Both the position numbers and the translations under genes were made by a program. The notes below the pieces were generated by a model that did not search any database, had not been told where the DNA came from, and worked only from the letters and a program-made list of their open reading frames with translations. Shown here in pieces: positions 56,209 through 64,000 of a stretch of DNA of 64,000 nucleotides; the first letter of the stretch is position 1, and every line of letters starts with the position of its first letter. This DNA comes from Limnanthes douglasii subsp. nivea (taxonomy: Eukaryota; Streptophyta; Magnoliopsida; Brassicales; Limnanthaceae), in contig JAUPFV010000002.1 of assembly GCA_036936605.1 (NCBI GenBank), forward strand, positions 130,308,376 to 130,372,375, given 5' to 3'.

Positions 56209-57740
56209 ATGAATCCGAACAATCCAGAAGTACCACCAGCTTTGCTCGAAGTGGTGGGAGAGAACGATGAATACACCATTGAAGAGCGTGATAGGCTAAA
56301 GGGTGAAATATAAGCTCTGAGGGCTGAAAAGGCCAAGATGGGCGTGAAAGAAAAGTCCAAAGCATCAGCTGCTCATCACATCGATAACCCCAGAGAGCAT
56401 GAGTCTTCGAAGACTCATGTGAGCACCAAAAAGACTCATGCCAGTTCCAAAAAGTCTCACCGGTCTAAGCTAGTGGAGAGCTCTGACTCAAGCTCAGAAT
56501 CTTCTGATAGCTCTTTGGACAGTGAGGGAGTTGAAAAATCCTTGTCCTCTAGCAGCGATGAGGGTCGAACTAGAAAGAAGCAAAAGCAGATTAAAAAATA
56601 TTCAAGAAAAAGGGATAGACATGGAAGGATGAAGAGGAATATTGGTAAAGGGTCATTACACAGCCGGAGGCATGTGGACAAGATGCTGATGGATCCCTTC
56701 ACTTTCCACGATGAACCAGGTATCTTTGCAACTCCCAATGAGGGTACTGTGTTCAGTCGTGGAAGGAATTGGAGGAAATCTCCATTGTCTTCTAAAATTC
56801 TGTCCGGAAACCTCCCCAAGAGGTTTGACAGCACCAAAATAGAGAAGTACGATGGCAGTACTGATCCGGACAACCATCTGGAGCAATTTAAAAACTTCAT
56901 GATGAACTTTGACGACGACGATAAACTACTTTGTAGGGCATTCTCCCAATCATTTACGGGGAGTGCTCTAAAATGGTACAACAGCTTGCCTCAGGGTTGT
57001 ATTAAAGACTTCGATACTTTTTGGGTAGCCTTTCGAAGGCAGTTCGTAGGGAGTAAAGAGCTAAAGGGCAATGGAGACACAATAATCCATTGTGCCCAGG
57101 AACCAAATGAGTCCTTGAAAGAATATATAAGCCGTTTTGTGAACACCAAAAATGGGTTGGCTGATTGCTTCGAACAGGTAGCAATAGCGTCCCTAAGGCA
57201 GGGTTTGAACCCAGGCAATCTAGCTGATTCAGTGACCAGAAAGAAGGCCATGACATGGGGAGGGTTGCTGAATCAGGTTGGCAAACAAATAAACGTCGAT
57301 GAAACAAAGAAAACCAGGGTGCACAGGCAGGTGAGGTCTACCCCAGTGGCACCAAATCCCAATCAGAATCAGTCCGGGAACAAAGAAAGAGAAACCGGAC
57401 AGGGGCATGGTAGGGCAAAAGCTCAGTCTCAGCCAGCTGCTCCTGCTCAAAGTCAGCAATCCAGAAACAAGAGAGGGCCATGGGTCCAACCGGAGTGGTT
57501 CGCAGAGTTAAAAGAAAGTGTGGCCACTATTTTTGATAAAACAAAGGATGAGGTGCATTACCGGAGACCGGCAACACTGTAGTCTCCCAGAGAGCATCGC
57601 AATAACTCTTTTTGCCAATATCACAATGATATTGGTCATACCACCGATGACTGCATAGCATTGAAACAAGAAGTTTAAAACTTGATTGAGAGGGGAAAGC
57701 TGGGAGCTTACATTAAAAGAAGAGGAGGCAACAGGCCTGA
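56209..57740 (+). pseudogene. gag region of element D
   Basis: Start MNPNNPEVPPALLEVVGEN at 56209. TAA at 56311-56313 (a Glu codon in element B), TAG at 57580-57582 and TAA at 57676-57678 (both Gln positions) interrupt it. Between them a 414-residue stretch is open: Ser-rich linker, KKYSRKRDRHGRMKRN basic part, gag core (LLCRAFSQSFTGSALKWYNSLP, GDTIIHCAQEPNESLKEY) and a Gln/Ser/Arg-rich region. The CX2HX4HX4C knuckle follows the TAG (57614-57655). The frame is continuous with pol. Confidence 0.88.
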
Positions 57741-60700
57741 CAACACTCACCGGGTTGGTCCAAGTAATGCTGCTCCGGAGGGGGCCATGGTTATAATTGA
57801 AAGGTTTGACGTGGAATCTGAGTACTTGGATCTTGATCCAACTCGAAACAGAGTGGGTACAATCGAGGAATGTTCTAGGTCGGTCTCCGGGCTCATTAAG
57901 TTTTTTGAGTCACTTACAATTTTCGGAAGGGACACTATGACAGCTCCTACTGCTTCTTCGAGGAAGAGGCATGTTCATACTTTAGCCTCCCAGCTAGAAG
58001 GAGGCATGACTTCCTATCAGTCGCAAAACTCATTCCCCTTCATTTTTTTTGATGAAGATGATTTAAGAGACATTGTTGGCCCTCATGAGGATGCTGTTGT
58101 CATAGGAGCATCTATAGGGGGCAATGACATAAGACGAATCCTGGTGGATACTAGAAGCTCAGCCAATATCATTTTCCTAACCACATACAAGAAAATGAAA
58201 AATCCAGCTTTAATTCAGAGTTCGGACAGGTCAATCGTGGGCTTTACAGGCAGCTCAGCAGATGTGATCGGAGAGTTCGAAGAAGAAGTGTTATTGGGCA
58301 AGGGCCCTTTCAAGAAAATGGTCAGAATACTCTTTATTGTGGTGGATTGTCCCACTTGCTATAATGCTATACTAGGGAGGTCTTGGCTCTCTAGGATGCA
58401 TGTAGTGGCTTCAACAGTCCACCAATGCTTGAAGTATGCTGTTCAGGGACAGGTTGGAGTCGTCCGGAGCAGCCAAAAGATTGCAAGAGAATGTTATGCC
58501 ACTGCCCTGGCTCCTCGAACGCTGGGGGCAGTCCGTATTAATGAACAATAGCAGTTTGAGGGCCTTTCTCGGGGTGAGGGTGAAATTGATGACCCCAGAG
58601 AGATCCCTGGTGTATTGATACCGATCGAAGAGGTAGAAACACACTGTTTGGAAGATGGGAAAAGTGTCAAGATAGGGTCTAAAATGCCACCTATGCTGAA
58701 AGATGAAATGTTGAAGTTTTTGAAGAACCATCAACACGTTTTTGCTTGGTGCAATCCTGATGTTACTGGAGTTCCATCAGAAGTAATATCACATCACCTA
58801 TCCGTCCGGAGAGACGTAGCTCCAGTGGTTCAAAAAAGAAGAGCTTTTTCCAAAGAAAAGGCTGATGTCATTGTGCAAGAAGTTGGCAGACTCACAAAGA
58901 TGGGACACATCAAGGAATCACAATACCCTTTGTGGACTGCCAATCCTGTCTTGGTAAAAACGAAGAATGGCAAGTAGCGCATGTGCATTGATTTTACAGA
59001 TCTCAATAGAGCTTGCCCAAAAGATTTGTATCCAGTTCCCCGGATTGATCAGTTAGTAGACTCCACCTCTGGGAACAAGCTACTTTCCTTTATGGATGCT
59101 TTCTCCGGATACAATCAGATTCAAGTAGATCCAAAGGATCAACAGCATACCACATTTGTCACTGAAAGAGGTCTTCATTGCTACAAAGTAATGCCATTTG
59201 GTTTGAAAAATTCTGGGGCTACTTATCAGAGGTTAGTCAACAAGGTATTCGCTGATCAAATTGGAAGAAATATGGAGGTGTACATTGATGACATGATGGT
59301 AAAGAGTGTAGATGAGCAGTTGCACTTGTCCGATCTCCAAGAAACTTTTACCAACTTGGTAAAAGTGAATTTGAAATTAAACCCAGAAAAGTTTGTGTTC
59401 GGAGTGCAGTCCGGGAAGTTTCTAGGCTATATCATAAGTGAGCATGGAATACAACCCAATCCGGACCAGCTCAATGCTCTATTCCAAACGGAGCCTCCTC
59501 GAAACATTAAAGAAGTACAGCGGTTAACGGGGCGATTAGCTGCCTTAAACAGATTTATCTCAAGGTCTTCGGACATGTGTGCTCCTTTCTTTCAAACTTT
59601 GAAGGGTGCAAATGGATTCGATTGGACCCCACAATGTGATGAGGCATTCAATGAGATCAAGAAACACCTGTCCTCCCCCAAAACTTTATTTAAGCCAGTT
59701 GATGGGGAAACGCTCTTCGTATATTTGGCAGTTTCAAGTTGTGCCATCAGTGCTGTGTTGGTAAGAGAGATCGATGGTCGTCCCCATCCAGTGTACTACA
59801 TCAGCAAAAGTTTGATAGATGCAGAAAGGCGTTACTTGAAACTTGAAAAATTGGCATTAGCCCTGGTGGTAGCTGCCAGGAAGATGAGGCCTTATTTCCA
59901 GGCTCATCCTATCATCGTCCGGACCTCTTTTCCCCTGAAGAATGTCCTTCAAAAAGCAGACATTTCGAGTAGGATGACTAAGTGGTCAGTAGAGTTAGGG
60001 GACTTCGACATAGATTTTGCTCCCCGAATAGCAGTCAAGGCCCAAGCTGTGGCTGATTTTCTGGTTGAATTCCACTCCGACAGGGATTCAGAGCAAACTA
60101 CTGACATAAAAGATAAAAAGGTATGGGTCGTCCGAACAGATGGTGGATCTAACACTATGGGATATGGTGCAGGAGTATGTTTAACTTCTCCGTATGGAGA
60201 CAAAATGTACCAGGCTATTTGTTTTTCTTTCAGAGCATCTAATAACGAGTCCGAATACGAAGCAGCTATAATTGGGTTAAAGTTAGCCTACATTTGTGGG
60301 GCTAAGAGGGTCAAGCTGCTAAGTGACTCCCAACTACTTATCCACCATGCCCAAGGCCAATCTGAGGCTAAGAAGGAACAGCTTGTGAAGTATTTACTCC
60401 TCCTCAAAAATGAAGAACTTAAGTTTAAAGGTGTTGTCTATGAGCACATTCCCCGGATAGAAAATGAGCTAGCAGACTCATTGGTAACCATAGCATATAC
60501 GGAGTCATATCCATGGATCCATGTGCTCGAAAGCCCCTCCATTCAACTTAGTAAGGGTAAAGAAGATGAAATTTTGGAAGTACAAGTGAAACAACCTCAA
60601 GACTGGAGGTTTCCTCTCCTGCAATATCTCTCCGATGGTGTCGTGCCTCCGGATAAGTCACTAGCCAGAACATTGAAACACAAGGCTCGTGGTTTCATAA

Positions 60701-61796
60701 TATTGAGAGACGTTTTGTATAAAAAGTCTTACAGTAAACCTCACCTGCGCTGTTTGGGGGATGAAGAGTCTCAAGTAGTCCTCTCTGAATTGCATGATGG
60801 TGAGGGATCAGCCCGTGGGTTTAGAGCTTTGACAAGAAGAGTTTTACTCTCCGGTTATTATTGGCCATCAATCATAAAAGATGCTAAGGAATTGGTAAGA
60901 AGGTGTGACCCATGCCAGAGGTACAACAATGAAATTCATGTACCAGCCGTTCCTTTAGAGTCAATTTCTGAGCCTATTCCTTTTGCTCGATGGGGATTGG
61001 ATTTAGTAGGGCTCTCCCTGTAGCGTCCGGAGGACGCAAAACTATAATTGTGGCCATTGACTACTTCTCGAAGTGGATAGAAGCAGCCCCTCTAGCAGGA
61101 ACAACATCAAAAGCTGTTATAAAATTCATTTTATCCAACATTTGTTTCAGATTTGGTGTCCCACAAAAGATAACAACAGACAATGGGCCACAATTCGACA
61201 ATAGGGAAATGGAGAGCTTCAGTGCCTCAAGGGGTATACAACATTGTTTTTCTTCACCTTTCCACCCACAAGCAAATGGGCAGGTTGAAGTGGCTAATAG
61301 GACTATACTGTCCGGTTTAAAGAAAAATTTGGAAGGGGTTGCTGGGAAGTGGCCTAGTTATCTACAAGAGGTCTTGTGGGCCTACCGGACAACACCTGTG
61401 GCTGCAACACAAGAATCACCCTTTGCCTTGGTCTATGGGATGGATGCATTAGCTCCCATAGAAGCAACTCTCCCCTCCTTTCGTGTTCACAACTTCTCTG
61501 AACATGCTAACGAGGTGGCAATCAGAGGTCAACTTGATTTGATAGAAGAAAGACGGGTTAAAGCTCACCTTCGAGTTGCACACTATCAGGGCTTGATGAG
61601 AAGCAGGTTTGCTTCCAAATTTAAAGTCTTCTTACACACTAAAGAAAAGTTGTTCGGAAAACTGGCCCCAACTTGGGAGGGTCCGTATATGGTTGTTGAA
61701 AGAATTAAACCTGGAACATATTGGTTGGAAGACAAAGATGGCAGAGTTCTAACTCATCCTTGGAATATCGAGCATCTCCGGATGTACTTGGAGTAG
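57741..61796 (+). pseudogene. pol region of element D: protease, RT, RNase H, archaeal RNase H, integrase
   Basis: Protease has DTRSSA at 58147-58164, the catalytic-loop Gly replaced by Arg. TAG codons occur at 58549-58551 and 58975-58977 (the latter a Trp position). From 58981 a 680-residue frame is open: RT with FMDAFSGYNQIQ and YIDDMM at 59281-59298, RNase H (59690-60075) without its first Asp, archaeal RNase H (about 60120-60510) with D, E, D and D in place, and the start of integrase. The integrase finger has lost one His (HDGEGSARGF). A 1-base loss near 61012 shifts the frame; the rest (TDNGPQFDN, GQVEVANRT, MYLE stop 61794-61796) is open but lacks 13 residues of the C-terminal GDKVLRK region. 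Confidence 0.9.
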
Positions 61797-62143
61797 TACT
61801 TATGTAAATATTTACTTGTTTAAACATCCATGTAAATATTTGGGGGCATATTCTCTCCTTTTTGGTGGCACGGGGAGGTTTTAATGAGGTGTCCGGGCTG
61901 TTGAATAAAGTTTGATGCCCTCTTAAAAAAAATTCTAAGTGTTTTTAAAGTTTTGTCCCTTGTCATACTATCCGGATTGAAATAACTAAGGGCTATTTAA
62001 ACTCTAGCCGGAGAACTTAAACACTATCACTATGAAACAACTAAAGGCTACTTAAACTCTGGCTATCAAAATTAGAACAAACAATGAAAGAAGATGATAG
62101 TTGCGCAGAACAGAAATATTCATTGAAATAAATAACTTAAAAT

Positions 62144-62255
62144 TGCCTTGGTCTTCCAAGGACTTTTAAATGATCAAAGTCGAACACAAAAAACCTATCC
62201 GGTCAAATACCTGACACCATTACAAAAACGAGTGCCTTGGCCTTCCAAGGACTTT
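62144..62255. promoter_or_regulatory. Paired small hairpins downstream of the antisense gene (element D)
   Basis: CCTTGG-TCTT-CCAAGG at 62146-62161 and CCTTGG-CCTT-CCAAGG at 62235-62250, each within TGCC...GGACTTT; 89 bases apart, as in element B. Confidence 0.5.
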
Positions 62256-62290
62256 AGTCTGGATAGAAAATAAACAAAGTGGATCATAAG

Positions 62291-64000
62291 TTAAGGTTGA
62301 GCCTTTGAAGATGGCTCACCTTCATCTACCTTCTTGCCCTTAGGGTCATTTTTCCCTTCATCTACCTTCTTGCCTTTAGGATCGTCTTTCTCTTCATCTG
62401 GGCTCTCCCCAGTGTGTTCTTCATCACCCGAGGAATCACTAGAATAGCCATACCGGTCGCATTCGGCCATCGTGTGGTATGGGAGGTCTTCAGGCTCAAC
62501 ATAAAGCCATAAGTCCCCTAGGTTCTTCTTCGGAAACTTTTCATGGAAGAGTAGAACCATGTCATACCTCACCTTCTCAAGCAATTGCTCTTCGCTTTTG
62601 ATCATCTGGTTGGCATAAGCATTGATCTTGGCTTGGATCTTGGCCTCCTGCTCCTGTAACAAAGTATTTTTCTCCTTGGCAGCCTTGGACACTGCATTCT
62701 CAATAGCAATCTTATCAGTGGTTAAGTTGGTGATGACTTTGTCCTTTGCCTTGGTTTCTTCCTTTGAGGTAGCAAGGTCCTTCTCCACACCGGACAGCTT
62801 CTCCCGGAGGTCTCTGATGGTTTCCTCTAAAGTGGCGACTTTTGTGGCGCTCTCCTTCTGATTCCTCTTCAACTCCTCGTTTGCTTCCTTTAACATGTCA
62901 GCATTGGAGGTGGTAGTGCGAAGGTCTTCGGATAGCTTTTCTTTATCAGACTTAAGGTCTTTAATGATGTCTGCTTGACCCCGAACTTGTCTCTCCAACG
63001 TAAGTACCGGCTGCACATTGCTTAACAAGGAGTGGGCTATGGTATCCTTTTCACTAGAGACGATAAAAGTCTTACCATTGAAGTTGACTGTATTGGAGCT
63101 GCTCGGAGGAATGTAAGGCCCTGCAAAGTTATCTCTGGGGAGGTTGAGGAAGTATTCACCAAGCTCACCAAGACCGGTGATGTCTACTCCATCAATGTTG
63201 AGATCTCCTCCCTCAACCTCATCAGTGTGAAAGTCCCCAAAATCTCTTCGGCATGCGTTGGGTCAGAAGGCTCAACTTGGAAAGAAGGCTCTGGAGCCCG
63301 GAGAGAAAGCTCATTTCCCTTGGAAGTCTTTTTCTTTTTTGCCTCCCGGTCTGCATCATCGCTTCCCTGTTTGCGATTTCTCTTGGAAGCCCTTGGAGGT
63401 TTTGGGAGGTTCGTTTCCTGCCTTTCAGTCTCTTGCTCCACTACTTGCAAGAGAGCAGCATCAATTTGGCTCTGGGCTGGCCCCTCCGGGACTGTTGGAG
63501 CATCTTTCTCAGCATCATCAGGGTTGGCATCACCCACCACTCTTTTGCATTTCTTCTTCTTGCCCTTCATCTTGCTCGGGGCTTTGGCCCGGCCAGGCAG
63601 GAAGAGTGTCCCATCTGGTTCATGGGTCTTCTTGAGCACAACGTCTGGAGAAGGCTGGGTGGTGAGCTCCTCCCAGGTCAAGTCTCTCCGGCCTGTGGTG
63701 TTCCACAGGTGAGACCTTTTCAAATTTCCACTGGTGAAAGCATCATGGAATCGGTTCGCCCAATTCTCAGCAGCCCATGCATTAATCTTGCCACAAGTTA
63801 TTTGCCCGGCTTTCTGATAGCCACTGAACTCCTTGGGCAGTTCTGCTAAGACAAAAATGAGATAAGTTATTATAAACTAAGTCTAAAAAGAGAAGAGAGA
63901 CAAATGCAAGATACTTACGGTCACTCCTTCATCTACTTCTGAGGAGGCTTGGGTTCTCTCCGGATTTTATCTTCCTGCCGTTCTCCCAGGCGCCACTAAC
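62291..64000 (-). pseudogene. Antisense gene of element D: exon 2 and end of exon 1 (partial)
   Basis: Exon 2 runs 63842-62291 on the minus strand: QLPKEFSGYQKAGQITC, NAWAAENWANRFHDAF, NLKRSHLWNTTGRRDLTWEELTT, basic KMKGKKKKCKR, then a frameshift near 63240. From about 63028 comes a long open coiled coil (LERQVRGQADIIKDLKSD to NQMIKSEEQLLEKV), FHEKFPKKNLGDLWLYV, and an acidic tail with a duplicated DPKGKKVDEG unit. Exon 1 enters at 63919 and leaves the window. This copy keeps the Trp codons that are mutated to stops in element B. Confidence 0.75.
63843..63918 (-). other. GT-AG intron in the antisense gene of element D (76 bp)
   Basis: Donor GACC|GTAAGTATC, acceptor TTGTCTTAGCAG|AACTGCC on the minus strand; an upstream TTAG is an alternative acceptor. 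The joint gives D-Q-L-P-K-E-F in phase 1, identical to that of element B. Confidence 0.78.

Larger units (their letters stand above)
55710..64000 (+). mobile_element. Tat-lineage element D, 3' end outside the window
   Basis: 5' LTR, PBS, gag, full pol, hairpin pair, and exon 2, intron and the beginning of exon 1 of the antisense gene. It is the best reference for the pol region: five nonsense codons and one frameshift in about 5.6 kb. Same subfamily as B and C. Confidence 0.93.

Noticed and set aside
56457..56981. 174-residue minus-strand frame opposite gag of element D (similar frames opposite gag of B and C)
   Set aside because: It is the mirror of a conserved gag frame; its conservation follows from gag, and it has stops in the homologous B copy.
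63032..63849. Plus-strand frames of 226 and 198 residues opposite exon 2 of the antisense gene
   Set aside because: They are shadows of a Lys/Glu-rich coiled-coil coding strand, without their own homology or consistent ends across copies.

Overview
The window is plant nuclear DNA, most likely from a eudicot, and nearly all of it is nested LTR-retrotransposon sequence. Support for this comes from Ty3/gypsy polyproteins carrying a second, archaeal-type RNase H after the usual one (the Tat lineage), a Ty1/copia element, scraps of plant-type genes (a lectin receptor-like kinase and a DUF4283 protein), AT-rich spacers and AT/GT microsatellites. I see no intact host gene, tRNA, rRNA or CRISPR array. 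The species cannot be named from the sequence alone.

Layout. 1-5750: 3' half of a decayed Tat element (A, + strand). 5756-8930: gag-protease-RT of another Tat element, or an inverted piece, on the minus strand (A'). 9294-19550: complete Tat element B, with 460/461-bp LTRs, a TATAT target duplication, PBS and PPT. 19556-21363: spacer. 21364-32114: older full-length Tat element E. 32115-36000: AT-rich spacer with a microsatellite. 36041-36224: receptor-kinase fragment abutting a Ty1/copia element (G, minus strand, 36225 to about 40200). 40438-45526: 3' half of Tat element F. 45856-53141: Tat element C, missing its protease, RT and first RNase H but with an uninterrupted integrase region. 53150-53590: DUF4283 gene remnant. 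54992-55620: copia gag scrap. 55710 to the window end: Tat element D, whose 3' LTR lies outside.

B, C and D form one subfamily: LTRs begin TGATGAGT, the primer site looks complementary to a tRNA-Arg, and the elements carry no 50-bp array. A, E and F form an older relative whose 3' region carries tandem 50-bp repeats. Gag and pol share one frame (gag, aspartic protease, RT, RNase H, archaeal RNase H, integrase). Every copy here is broken by stops, frameshifts, deletions or, in B, an internal inversion.

The most interesting content is a second gene on the opposite strand of every Tat element, between the integrase and the 3' LTR. It encodes a protein of about 960 residues in B: a conserved domain, then a basic region, a long coiled coil and an acidic tail. 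It reads as two exons around a short GT-AG intron at the same place and in the same phase in the copies. A TATA box sits 55-110 bp upstream of its start in B, C, E and F. In A, B, C and D a pair of small hairpins, whose stems differ in a base-paired way, lies just past its stop codon, where sense and antisense transcripts would converge.
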